A stretch of 64,000 nt of DNA, taken from positions 43,327 through 107,326 of the forward strand of contig NZ_QLSV01000015.1 in NCBI RefSeq assembly GCF_003268815.1, read 5' to 3'. Within the stretch, counting starts at the first letter, position 1, and each line of letters opens with the position of its first letter. The DNA is from Flavobacterium lacus (GTDB lineage Bacteria; Bacteroidota; Bacteroidia; Flavobacteriales; Flavobacteriaceae). Below are positions 26,574 through 35,478 of the stretch, piece after piece. Made by a program: the position numbers and the translations under genes. The notes under the pieces are model-generated. The model ran no database searches. It was not told where the DNA came from and saw only the letters and a list, made by a program, of their open reading frames with translations.

Positions 26574-29417
26574 TTAAAAGTTTAAATAAAAGTTTACGAA
26601 GTATGTTCTTCCGTAACCGTAAAAATATTTTGGACCAAATGATCGGGTATCACCGGCATAATCTTGTTGAACTTGCGAAAAGTTTGCATTTCTTCCTTGT
26701 TCAAATCCACCAGTAATGTATTCAACATCAAAAACATTGTTAATGCTGGCAAAAAATCCAACAGTATTTCTATTTTTTCTGCTAACTCTCCATGATTTTC
26801 CTCCCACCAAATTTACTAAATAAAATGAATCAAATTTTTCTTGTTTTAAATATTGTCTGGCAAGGTCTTCGTCAACATTGTCAAATGGCAAATCATCAAT
26901 AAAAATTTGATCATTATTAAAGAAATTATCAGTTCTCATGATAGCAGAAATGTCCATGTAGCTATCGGCAAGGTAATTCACATTAGCTCCTATCCACCAA
27001 AATTTTGGATCTCTATACTCTAAACCTAATGAATAGGCTTGTTGAGGAGTACCCGGCTGTTTATAATCCTTCATAGTTGCTGTACCATAATTAATTGTTC
27101 TACGAACATTGTCAACATTTAAGGCAACATTTGGGTTACTATCGTAGGTATATTGACCGTAAGCCGCCGCTCCAGTGGCTTTGATAGTAGAAGTAATTTG
27201 ATATTCCAATCCTAATTCAAGACCCATATTTTTCTTGTCAAGACCTGTTACGATTTCGGCAACAAAGGCATTTCCGTTTCCGGATGCCAACTGGCCTGTA
27301 TCATCAACCACCCCTAAACCTTCCGCAAAAAAGAAACCTACCTCTGTTGCGTCTTGAATTTTAGAATAATATGCCGTTAATCTCGCTTTTAATTTTGGAG
27401 CTCTAATAATATAGCTCACATCTCCTCCGGAAATAGTTTCACTTGTTAAGTCATTAACAATTTGATTGTTTAAACGGGCGTTTGGAAAGGTGTTTCTAAC
27501 AGTAGGAGCCTTTGACATATAAACAGCATTCACATCAAACAAATGACGTCCTGTCAATTTATAAGTCATTCCTCCTTTAAATCCAAAATTATCAAATTCC
27601 ACTTTACGGCTTTTTCCAAATGAATTTTGAGGATAAATACCGTTTCTATACAATCCTTCTCTTTGGTATTCATTTCTAGAGTAAGATTGTGCTAAATAAA
27701 AATCCACTTTATTATAGTTGAATTTAAATTGAGTGAAAGCATCGATTGATGTTGCTAAAATATTGTAATTATAACCATATTTGTCCCCTTCTCCAACTAA
27801 CCTGCCTGGATTATTTAAATCGGGTTGCGATTGATTTCCTTGAAAGAATGGATCGATATCTCGATAGTACAAACCGCCCATTAAATCTAATAAGTTTTGA
27901 AAATTATTGGATTTTAAGTTTCGGTAGGAAGCACTTGCATTGAATACAATATTATCACTCAATTGCGTATTCAATATTGAATTAACAGTTAACAAATCGT
28001 CGTCTGTTCTGTCTTCATATAACACATAAACGCTTTCGCTTGGTGTTCTTCCAATAAAATTTCCACTAGCATCTGTGATAGGTGTAGAATTTGCTTCATA
28101 CATCGCTTGCCAGTTTATTTGACTATTGGCTAAGAATCTAGCTCTAGTTCTATCTGCCTCATCAAAATTGGGCGTCCAGGTTGGAACACCATCTATGTTA
28201 GTGTGAAGCGTTGTGTAATAACTTGGAAGATTACGGTAATATGTTGGATCTGGATTAGTAACGTTATTAAAATCCAAACGGCTATTACCAATTTGCCCAG
28301 TTTGATAAGCAATATTTGTAGTCAAGAGAGTTTTATTGTTAATCTTCCAATAATGCCCCAGAATCGCCATTGGCTCTACTAAATCCTTATCTCTAGAATT
28401 TCTTTTTTTACCATCTTGCCAACCCCAATACGAATTATAGTTCGTACCCATTAAGTCGTTAACTTCCCTAGTATTAGGCGAATTTTTACCTCTACTATTT
28501 TCAGCGTAGATAGTAGTTAAATTTATACTATGCTTGCTGTTAATGCGTTTTTCGACACTCCCAAAAAATGAGTTTGCAGAATAGTCTGTTCCTTCAAAGT
28601 AACCTTCTTGAGCCCATCTTCTTCCGGCAGAAATAACATAAGCCCATCCATTTTTATTCATTCCGGAGGCATGGGTACCCATCATTCTCCAACTGTAATT
28701 AGTGTTTGTACCAGAGAACGAAACCCGTGATCCCGGGCGATAAATTGATGCTCTCGTATTAATTTCTTGCGTCCCTAAAATCCCCCCAAATGTATAATCT
28801 GACGGAGCTAATCCATTGGTAAACTCTTGATTTCGCGTTGCATCATTTAAACCTCCCCAGTTACCCCATTGAGGTCTACCATCATATAATTTATTCATCA
28901 TCACCCCATTAATCATGGTGGCACCATATTCATTGTCTAAACCTCTTACTCTAAACCTGGCTTGACCAAAATTAAATGCCGATGCTTGAAGAAATGCATC
29001 TCTTGTGGCTTGTAACAAACCAGCAGTACTTTCTGATCCACTGTTGTCATCACCTAAATCATTTTCGGTAATAGTAATTAAACTTAATTGCTGTTCTGAA
29101 GTAATATCGAACTCCAAGACAATAATTCCTAAATCTAAAACTTCACCGCTTGCCAAATCAATGCTTAAAAGTTGTTGAGAATACCCTTCACTTCTAATTT
29201 GAAGGAGCTGGCTTCCCTGCGGGACACTTTCAAAAACAAATACTCCATCTGAAGCGGTTAACTTCATTAAGCTTGTGTTTTGAATCGTAACAATAACACT
29301 CTGTAATGGTTTTTGTGTTTTTGAATCAACCACAACTCCCCTGACTCCTCCCGAGTTTTGTGCAAATCCAAAAAACACTTGCATTACAAGTAAAATACTA
29401 AAAACAAGTTTTTTCAT
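26574..29417 (-). CDS. TonB-dependent outer-membrane receptor
   Basis: Receptor of 947 residues. It has a signal peptide (MKKLVFSILLVMQVFFGFAQ) and an N-terminal carboxypeptidase-regulatory-like domain (GGVRGVVVDSKTQKPLQSVI). A plug follows, with FRVRGLDNEYGATMINGVMM, and then a long C-terminal barrel ending in YFVNFYLNF. It takes up an unknown substrate with TonB energy. Co-transcription with the DUF5689 lipoprotein and divergence from a secreted endonuclease/phosphatase suggest acquisition of nucleic acid or organic phosphate; this is inference from context. Confidence 0.92.
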   Translation of the reverse strand: MKKLVFSILLVMQVFFGFAQNSGGVRGVVVDSKTQKPLQSVIVTIQNTSLMKLTASDGVFVFESVPQGSQLLQIRSEGYSQQLLSIDLASGEVLDLGIIVLEFDITSEQQLSLITITENDLGDDNSGSESTAGLLQATRDAFLQASAFNFGQARFRVRGLDNEYGATMINGVMMNKLYDGRPQWGNWGGLNDATRNQEFTNGLAPSDYTFGGILGTQEINTRASIYRPGSRVSFSGTNTNYSWRMMGTHASGMNKNGWAYVISAGRRWAQEGYFEGTDYSANSFFGSVEKRINSKHSINLTTIYAENSRGKNSPNTREVNDLMGTNYNSYWGWQDGKKRNSRDKDLVEPMAILGHYWKINNKTLLTTNIAYQTGQIGNSRLDFNNVTNPDPTYYRNLPSYYTTLHTNIDGVPTWTPNFDEADRTRARFLANSQINWQAMYEANSTPITDASGNFIGRTPSESVYVLYEDRTDDDLLTVNSILNTQLSDNIVFNASASYRNLKSNNFQNLLDLMGGLYYRDIDPFFQGNQSQPDLNNPGRLVGEGDKYGYNYNILATSIDAFTQFKFNYNKVDFYLAQSYSRNEYQREGLYRNGIYPQNSFGKSRKVEFDNFGFKGGMTYKLTGRHLFDVNAVYMSKAPTVRNTFPNARLNNQIVNDLTSETISGGDVSYIIRAPKLKARLTAYYSKIQDATEVGFFFAEGLGVVDDTGQLASGNGNAFVAEIVTGLDKKNMGLELGLEYQITSTIKATGAAAYGQYTYDSNPNVALNVDNVRRTINYGTATMKDYKQPGTPQQAYSLGLEYRDPKFWWIGANVNYLADSYMDISAIMRTDNFFNNDQIFIDDLPFDNVDEDLARQYLKQEKFDSFYLVNLVGGKSWRVSRKNRNTVGFFASINNVFDVEYITGGFEQGRNANFSQVQQDYAGDTRSFGPKYFYGYGRTYFVNFYLNF

Positions 29418-29474
29418 AAATAAAATTAAATTTAATTTTCTCCCCTATTAAGTTAATTATTTCTTAACAGGCAG

Positions 29475-29510
29475 CAAATGTACATTATTTAATAATATTA
29501 TTTACTTTTG
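29475..29510. promoter_or_regulatory. Divergent -7 elements between receptor and endonuclease genes
   Basis: Minus-strand TACATTTG (29475-29482) faces the receptor gene and plus-strand TACTTTTG (29503-29510) faces the endonuclease gene. Their start regions are 28 bases apart, so one regulator could affect both. Confidence 0.5.
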
Positions 29511-29555
29511 GTGCGAAGTTTGTACTAAACTTGACAGTAATTTAATATACAATTT

Positions 29556-30596
29556 ATGAAAATTAAACAATTTATTGCCGCATTTCTTGTGATTTCCTCA
29601 TTGAATAGCGTGATTGCTCAGGACAAAAAATTTATAATGCATACAGTCGCATTTTATAATGTCGAAAATCTTTTTGACATAAAAGATGACGAAAATGTAA
29701 ATGATTCAGAATATACCCCGGCTAATGGCTGGACTACCGAAAAATACCAACAAAAATTAAAAAACCTAGAAAAAGTAATTTCTGAAATAGGTACCAGCGA
29801 CCAACAAACCAATTCTCCAGTTATTTTAGGTGTTTGTGAGATTGAAAACAGAGGCGTTTTAGAAGATTTAATCAAAATGCCTAAACTAGCAGCGAAAGAT
29901 TACGGTATTGTTCACTATGATTCTCCCGATGGGAGGGGGATTGATACTGGTTTTCTTTATCAAAAGAAACATTTCACCCCTACAAGCTCAGCAAACATAC
30001 CGCTGATTATTCAAAATATTGACGGAAGCGGAAAACGAGTTTACACTCGTGACCAATTACTGGTAACCGGTTACTTAGATGGTGAGGAAATGCACTTTAT
30101 TGTAAACCACTGGCCATCTCGTTCCGGTGGCGAGAAAAGAAGTAGTCCTTACCGCGAAGCTGCAGGAGCTTTAAACAAAAAAATCATCGACTCTCTTCAA
30201 AAAATTAATCCGGACGCCAAAGTAATTACCATGGGCGATTTAAACGACGGACCTTATAATAAAAGCGTTAAAAAATTCCTAGGAGCAAAAGCCAAAAAAG
30301 AGGAAGTTGAACCAGGCGGGATATTTAACCCTATGGAGGAAATGTCTAACAGAGGAATTGGTTCACTAGCCTATCGTGATGCATGGGATTTATTCGACCA
30401 GATGTTGTTCACTGAGCCATTTATTCGTAAAGATTATTCCTCTTTCCGTTTTTGGAAAGCAGGTGTTTTTAACAAACCCTACTTAGTACAAACTACCGGA
30501 CAATATAAAGGTTATCCCTTGAGAAATTCTCCGGCAGAGCCAGGCTATAGTGACCATTTCGCTGTATATTCCTATATAATTAAAGAAATAAAATAA
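29556..30596 (+). CDS. Secreted endonuclease/exonuclease/phosphatase family protein
   Basis: Exported enzyme of 346 residues (signal peptide ending near IAQ). The EEP fold is shown by FYNVENLFD, VCEIENRGVLEDL (catalytic Glu), VNHWPSRSGG (His), TMGDLNDGPYN (Asp and Asn) and EPGYSDHFAVYS (final Asp-His). Possible activities are DNase, RNase or phosphodiesterase outside the cell. It is divergent from the receptor-DUF5689 pair, an arrangement I recall from many flavobacteria. Confidence 0.88.
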   Translation: MKIKQFIAAFLVISSLNSVIAQDKKFIMHTVAFYNVENLFDIKDDENVNDSEYTPANGWTTEKYQQKLKNLEKVISEIGTSDQQTNSPVILGVCEIENRGVLEDLIKMPKLAAKDYGIVHYDSPDGRGIDTGFLYQKKHFTPTSSANIPLIIQNIDGSGKRVYTRDQLLVTGYLDGEEMHFIVNHWPSRSGGEKRSSPYREAAGALNKKIIDSLQKINPDAKVITMGDLNDGPYNKSVKKFLGAKAKKEEVEPGGIFNPMEEMSNRGIGSLAYRDAWDLFDQMLFTEPFIRKDYSSFRFWKAGVFNKPYLVQTTGQYKGYPLRNSPAEPGYSDHFAVYSYIIKEIK

Positions 30597-30641
30597 GTCC
30601 AAAACCAGCGAAAGACACATTTTTAGTGTTTTTATGCTATA

Positions 30642-31562
30642 TTAAAAACCGTAATTAATCCCTAATCCTAATACTTGACGGGTTTGAAATCCGCGAAATG
30701 CATTGTCGTCGTAAATGGTTTGGAATGAAAGGTTGGTAGACAAGAATTTGTTAATGGTCATCACGATATTTAACTGATAATCAACATCTACGTTTTGTGG
30801 ATCCTCTAAATAATTGGAATAGAGACTAAGGATATTTTCGGCAGAAACGTTTTCAAACAAATTGAATTTGTAGTAACCGGCGGCGTAAAAACCAAGCTCG
30901 TAACGCATAGATTTGTTGGCATCAACACCAAAATAACTTCCGTTTACATAACCAGGAACGGAAGTATAATCTTTGTCAACAAACGTTAATTTAGACGATA
31001 ATGGAGCTAAATTGAATTTGAAATCATCACGCTTTTTCCACATCATACCTGGACCAAACGTGAGATAACCCGGCGACAAAAAGTTGGTATTTTCATCTCT
31101 AATTTCTTTTCCGTTGGCATCTGTTCCGTAAACAAAACCTTTAGTAAATTGGGTTCTGAAATTTAAAAATGCTGAATAATACCAGTAACCACCAGCTTTT
31201 TTCCCGGCTAACGAATTAAATTCAAAGCGGTCGTCTGTTTTCTTTTCAAATTCTGAGTTTTTGGTTTTTACGATACCGTACGAAGCGATCACTTTATTGT
31301 CCCATGACCAGTCGTCGCTTTTGTAATTGAAATCATAGTTGAGTCCAAGATTTCCGGAAATGTTGTTTTCTCCACCGGCAACCCAATTGTCAAAAGTGGA
31401 TTGATTGAATAGAAATGAAATGTTTCCTTTTCTAATCCAACCTTTTGTTCGCGTGGTATCGTTTACTGCTTTAACTACTTCTTCAACACTTTTCACCACT
31501 TCTTGTTGAGCTGAAACATGGAGTCCAAGCATTAAACTTAGTGCAATTACTACTTTTTTCAT
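30642..31562 (-). CDS. DUF3078 domain protein, predicted outer-membrane barrel
   Basis: Exported protein of 306 residues (MKKVVIALSLMLGLHVSAQ). It matches DUF3078 by WIRKGNISFLFNQSTFDNWVAGGENN-type N-terminal sequence, repeated aromatic strands and a C-terminal LGLGINYGF. The role is unknown. The longer frame to 31619 lacks the signal peptide at its front, so the ATG at 31562 is used. It closes the suf-associated gene run. Confidence 0.85.
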   Translation of the reverse strand: MKKVVIALSLMLGLHVSAQQEVVKSVEEVVKAVNDTTRTKGWIRKGNISFLFNQSTFDNWVAGGENNISGNLGLNYDFNYKSDDWSWDNKVIASYGIVKTKNSEFEKKTDDRFEFNSLAGKKAGGYWYYSAFLNFRTQFTKGFVYGTDANGKEIRDENTNFLSPGYLTFGPGMMWKKRDDFKFNLAPLSSKLTFVDKDYTSVPGYVNGSYFGVDANKSMRYELGFYAAGYYKFNLFENVSAENILSLYSNYLEDPQNVDVDYQLNIVMTINKFLSTNLSFQTIYDDNAFRGFQTRQVLGLGINYGF

Positions 31563-31639
31563 CCTTTCAATTTTTAAGTTTTTAGGCGACAAAGTTAGTA
31601 ATTGTTCTAAAATTAACAATTTTTTCTGTTAAAAGATAA

Positions 31640-32146
31640 CTATTTTAGAGCTTTATACAAAGGCACTGCCGAGCAAGCCTCACCAAACATAATGCTTTTG
31701 GCAACTTTTTGAAGTTGTTGAATTGCAAAAACATAAGCGGTTTCAGGAACCGGTTTTTTAGAACAACCTTTTAGAATAACCGGTTTTCCTCGGTAAATAG
31801 AATAATCGATTTGATTGAGGATTTCACTATATAATAAGGTATCGATTTCTTCTTTTTTACCTAAGATAATTTTTTGTGCGAACGGTTGAAGATGAACCGT
31901 AACTAAAATGGTTGCCCAAGCTGGTAGAATAGCATCGGTAGAACAATAAATGGCCACAAAGTGATTCCGGTACTGTGACCAATCGTGGTTTTTTAATGCC
32001 TCGCGAAAGATTTTTTCTTTCAATAAATATCCCTCCTCAAGCCATTGCGAAATATCAATTTGTGTTCGGATTCCGGAAGGATAATGCTCTTCTAAATCGA
32101 AAACCTCAAGTGATGAGTTGGCTACTTTGTTGATGATTTCGTCCAT
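31640..32146 (-). CDS. DUF2480 family protein
   Basis: Cytosolic protein of 168 residues, unknown function. Conserved segments are FDLEEHYPSGIRTQIDISQWL, IYCSTDAILPAWATILV and VILKGCSKKPVPETAYV, with a final FGEACSAVPLYK. Two conserved-looking cysteines near the C-terminus suit a role with iron-sulfur cluster genes, where the family is regularly found; that link rests on context only. The 58-base gap to the DUF59 gene contains word repeats. Confidence 0.85.
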   Translation of the reverse strand: MDEIINKVANSSLEVFDLEEHYPSGIRTQIDISQWLEEGYLLKEKIFREALKNHDWSQYRNHFVAIYCSTDAILPAWATILVTVHLQPFAQKIILGKKEEIDTLLYSEILNQIDYSIYRGKPVILKGCSKKPVPETAYVFAIQQLQKVAKSIMFGEACSAVPLYKALK

Positions 32147-32204
32147 ATGGTTCAGGTTTAAAAGTTCAGGTTCAGATTTATCAACTTGAAACTTGAAACT
32201 AAAT
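32147..32204. repeat. Word repeat between DUF59 and DUF2480 genes
   Basis: Words GGTTCAGGTTTAAAAGTTC and GGTTCAG are followed by their near reverse complements CAACTTGAAACTTGAAAC. The gap could form an imperfect hairpin in the operon transcript. Confidence 0.55.
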
Positions 32205-32528
32205 TTACAACATCCCTAATTCTAATTTGGCTTCTTCGCTCATTAAATCTTTGCTCCATGGTGGGTCGAAAGTGATTTCTACTTCACAGGATTTTACAGC
32301 ATCCAGTGATTTGATTTTTTCTTCTACCTCTCTTGGCAATGTTTCTGCCACAGGACAGTTGGGTGAAGTTAATGTCATTAAGACTTTTACATCATTATCT
32401 TCGTTGATCATAACATCGTAGATTAAGCCAAGTTCGTAGATATCGACTGGAATTTCTGGGTCGTAAATTCCTTTAAGGACTTTTACTACGGATTCGCCTA
32501 AATTTATATCGTCTTTATATTCTTCCAT
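32205..32528 (-). CDS. DUF59/MIP18-family Fe-S assembly protein (SufT-like)
   Basis: Protein of 107 residues with the DUF59 fold: VLKGIYDPEIPVDIYELGLI, MTLTSPNCPVAETLPREVE with the conserved Cys, and VEITFDPPWSKDLMSEEAK. It helps iron-sulfur cluster maturation. Encoded one base after the unknown exported protein at 32530 and in the suf run. Confidence 0.9.
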   Translation of the reverse strand: MEEYKDDINLGESVVKVLKGIYDPEIPVDIYELGLIYDVMINEDNDVKVLMTLTSPNCPVAETLPREVEEKIKSLDAVKSCEVEITFDPPWSKDLMSEEAKLELGML

Positions 32529-32529
32529 T

Positions 32530-33249
32530 TTATTTATATGTTACAGCTGTTAATTTAATTGTTTCATAGATTGAAACTGTTTTTTCCACACCAAATTTAG
32601 TGCTTGCAAAAATATCAAAAGTGACGTACCTATTCAAATTTTCGTTAAGTTGAATTGAATTGTGCAATAGTATTTTGTTGTTAATTAGCACTTCAAAAGT
32701 GCCGCTTAAACTATCTATATAATCAATGCTTATTTCAACATCTTTAAAAGAATGAACATAGTTTGTAAGAGGATAGGACACCTCCTTTAATCCCTTTTTG
32801 TAATTTACTTCATATTTGTAATGAAAAGATCCTGGATAAATTAAATTTAAAATTTTAAAAGCTTTTTTTGTTTCCGGATGATTTCTGGCAACCTCATACT
32901 TTGCTTTATTTTTTTTTTCAAGATATTCGCCCTTTGTAATTTCATTTGAATGATAAATAATACTGCCAAGTTTTTCTTTATCATCTTTTGAAAACTCAGC
33001 TAATTTAATAAATCTTGTTACTAGCGAAGAATCTTTTGGATGTGATTTAGATTCAGTTTTATAAAATGGAAATTCTATTTTTAATACGATTGAATCTGCA
33101 TAAATTCCATTTTCGGTAACTTCAATGTTCGATTTTCTTTCATATTCAAATATAATTTTTTCAGCTTCTTTTGGCATTACATTAAATGCACTTTGACCAA
33201 AAAAAATTGAATTAAAAAATAGCACTAGTGCTGTAATGGATATTTTCAT
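32530..33249 (-). CDS. Exported protein of unknown function inside the suf run
   Basis: Protein of 239 residues with a signal peptide (MKISITALVLFFNSIFFGQS). No recognised family. The body mixes Lys/Glu-rich helices and beta-like stretches such as YKYEVNYKKGLKEVSYPL. Its ATG overlaps the sufE stop by one base (TAATG), which suggests translational coupling. It looks richer in AT and in lysine codons than the suf genes. It may be a lineage-specific insertion. Confidence 0.72.
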   Translation of the reverse strand: MKISITALVLFFNSIFFGQSAFNVMPKEAEKIIFEYERKSNIEVTENGIYADSIVLKIEFPFYKTESKSHPKDSSLVTRFIKLAEFSKDDKEKLGSIIYHSNEITKGEYLEKKNKAKYEVARNHPETKKAFKILNLIYPGSFHYKYEVNYKKGLKEVSYPLTNYVHSFKDVEISIDYIDSLSGTFEVLINNKILLHNSIQLNENLNRYVTFDIFASTKFGVEKTVSIYETIKLTAVTYK

Positions 33250-33668
33250 TAATTTTTTGCTTCAAAAGCCAAAGCATACATTTTTATTTGTTTAATCATC
33301 GAAACCAAACCGTTTGCACGTGTAGGTGACAAATGTTCTTTCAAACCAATTTCGTCAATAAAATCGGTGTTGGCTTCTAAAATATCTGAAGGTTTCTGGT
33401 TAGAAAATGCACGAATTAAAATTGCAATGATTCCTTTAGTTAATATAGCATCGCTGTCGGCTGTAAAAGCAATTTTCCCATTGTTTTCTTCGCCCTGCAA
33501 CCATACTTTTGATTGACATCCTTTGATGATATTCTCTTCCGTTTTGAATTTTTCATCAATCAACGGCAATGTTTTTCCGAGTTCGATGATGTATTCATAC
33601 CGTTGCATCCAGTCGTCAAACATTGAAAACTCGTCAACGATTTCGGTTTGTATTTCTTTAATTGTCAT
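33249..33668 (-). CDS. sufE: Cysteine desulfuration protein SufE
   Basis: SufE of 139 residues, accepting persulfide sulfur from SufS for iron-sulfur cluster assembly. The active Cys is in ENIIKGCQSKVWL, and the C-terminal LSPTRANGLVSMI segment is standard. It overlaps its upstream neighbour by 11 bases and its downstream neighbour by one. Confidence 0.95.
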   Translation of the reverse strand: MTIKEIQTEIVDEFSMFDDWMQRYEYIIELGKTLPLIDEKFKTEENIIKGCQSKVWLQGEENNGKIAFTADSDAILTKGIIAILIRAFSNQKPSDILEANTDFIDEIGLKEHLSPTRANGLVSMIKQIKMYALAFEAKN

Positions 33669-34098
33669 TATTTTCGGTTTTTACAAACGAAACGATTTTG
33701 TTTACAAAGGCTTCTATCTCAACGGGTGGACTGTCATGATCAAACGTTTGTGATTGATATAACTTTCCTTCATACACGATTCTTACGTTGGCCATTGCTG
33801 CACCGTCATAAAATCGTTTTTCGGCTGGCCCTTTATAATTTTCCAGTTGATTTAAATCAATTTTTACAAACAAATCAGCTAATTCTTTAAAATCTTCCTT
33901 TGCTAATTGATAGCTTTTTGCTTTTTCACCTCGATTTCTAACAACCGATAACACCTCGTTTTGAATTTGTATATTGAAATAGCTTCCTCTCGAAATGGCT
34001 TGGTATTCGATAGTTGCTTTCTTCATTTCTTCTTTTTCCTTTTGATTACAATTTTTTGTTAAAAATAGCGAAAGGAAAACTAACGTAAAGACTTTCAT
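33658..34098 (-). CDS. Exported protein of unknown function between sufS and sufE
   Basis: Protein of 146 residues with a hydrophobic leader, MKVFTLVFLSLFLTKNCNQ. The cysteine at 17 suggests a lipoprotein, although TKNC is a poor lipobox. Conserved-looking segments include IEYQAISRGSYFNIQIQ, LVKIDLNQLENYKGPAEKRFYDGAAMA-type sequence and FDHDSPPVEIEAFV. Flavobacteria often have a protein of this look next to suf genes, role unknown. It overlaps sufE by 11 bases and starts 11 bases after sufS. Confidence 0.72.
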   Translation of the reverse strand: MKVFTLVFLSLFLTKNCNQKEKEEMKKATIEYQAISRGSYFNIQIQNEVLSVVRNRGEKAKSYQLAKEDFKELADLFVKIDLNQLENYKGPAEKRFYDGAAMANVRIVYEGKLYQSQTFDHDSPPVEIEAFVNKIVSFVKTENNDN

Positions 34099-34109
34099 AG
34101 TTATTTGTT

Positions 34110-35324
34110 TTAGGTCAACATTTGTTGTGCTTTTTTAATGGCCACTACCAAAGCATCGATTTCTTCTTTAGTATTATAAAATGCAAACGAAGCTCTCAAT
34201 GTTCCCGGAATCTGATAAAAATCCATAATGGGTTGAGCACAATGGTGTCCGGTGCGAACGGCTATTCCTAACTTGTCAATTATCGTACCAATGTCATACG
34301 GATGAATGCCTTCAACAGTAAACGAAATTACGGAAGTTTTTTGAGATGATGTGCCATAAATTTTTAAACCTTCAATTTCTAGTAATTGTTTGGTTCCGTA
34401 TTCTAATAATTCGTGTTCGTAGGCTGCAATGTTTTCAAAGCCAATTTCATTAAGATAATCAATGGCGGTTCCGAGAACAATTCCACCCGCAATATTGGGA
34501 GTTCCGGCTTCAAATTTATGAGGTAATTCAGCGTACGTTGTTTTTTCAAATGTAACTGTCGCAATCATTTCTCCGCCGCCTTGATAGGGTGGCAATTTGT
34601 TTAACCATTCTTCTTTTCCATACAAAATTCCGGTTCCGGTTGGTCCGCATATTTTGTGTCCGGAAAAAACATAAAAATCACAATTTAGTTCTTGAACATC
34701 CGGTTTTAAATGCGGAACTGCTTGTGCTCCGTCAATTAAAACGGCTGCTCCAACTTTATGGGCTTTATTAATCATCAATTTAATAGGATTGATGGTTCCC
34801 AACGCATTGGAAATATGATTAACAGTTACAATTTTCGTTTTTTCTGAAAGTAATCGTTCGTATTCTGAAAGAATTAATTCGCCGATTTCATTCATCGGAA
34901 TCACGACTAATTTAGCTCCAGTTTTTTCACATAACATTTGCCACGGAACAATGTTGCTGTGGTGTTCCAAAGCAGAAACCATGACCTCATCGCCAGGTTT
35001 TAGAAAACTTGAAAATCCGTTTGCAACCAAATTAATACCGTGGGTTGTTCCTGAAGTAAAAAGTACTTCGTGACTAAATTTGGCGTTGATGTGCTGTTGA
35101 ATTTTCAATCGCGAACGTTCATAAGCATCGGTTGCTAACTGACTCAATGTGTGAACACCGCGATGAATATTGGCATTGATTTCTTTGTAATAATTTGCCT
35201 CTGCATCAATGACCACTTGTGGTTTTTGCGAAGTTGCTGCGTTATCAAAGTATACGAGCGATTTTCCATTTACTTTTTGGGAAAGTATTGGGAAATCGGC
35301 TCTGATTTTTTGGATGTTTATCAT
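34110..35324 (-). CDS. sufS: Cysteine desulfurase SufS
   Basis: Group II PLP cysteine desulfurase of 404 residues, the sulfur donor of the SUF pathway. The PLP lysine is in YVFSGHKICGPTGTGILYG and the catalytic Cys in VRTGHHCAQPIM. Full length. It heads the operon here; sufB, sufC and sufD are not in the window. A TACTTTTG element lies 25 bases upstream. Confidence 0.95.
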   Translation of the reverse strand: MINIQKIRADFPILSQKVNGKSLVYFDNAATSQKPQVVIDAEANYYKEINANIHRGVHTLSQLATDAYERSRLKIQQHINAKFSHEVLFTSGTTHGINLVANGFSSFLKPGDEVMVSALEHHSNIVPWQMLCEKTGAKLVVIPMNEIGELILSEYERLLSEKTKIVTVNHISNALGTINPIKLMINKAHKVGAAVLIDGAQAVPHLKPDVQELNCDFYVFSGHKICGPTGTGILYGKEEWLNKLPPYQGGGEMIATVTFEKTTYAELPHKFEAGTPNIAGGIVLGTAIDYLNEIGFENIAAYEHELLEYGTKQLLEIEGLKIYGTSSQKTSVISFTVEGIHPYDIGTIIDKLGIAVRTGHHCAQPIMDFYQIPGTLRASFAFYNTKEEIDALVVAIKKAQQMLT

Positions 35325-35348
35325 TTTTATTTAGAAAAATTCTAAATA

Positions 35349-35356
35349 CAAAAGTA
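35349..35356 (-). promoter_or_regulatory. -7 element of the suf operon (TACTTTTG)
   Basis: Minus-strand TACTTTTG 25 bases before the sufS ATG. The -33 region is weak. Words CACGAATTCACGAATTTTTA start about 23 bases further upstream (35379). Confidence 0.5.
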
Positions 35357-35478
35357 GTAAAAAAGGAATTCGTATCTACCACGAATTCACGAATTTTTAT
35401 GAATTGTATCACCTGAAATAGGACAATTAATTATTTTATTTCTTTAAATTTTATACATTGCACTAAATAATATTTCAA

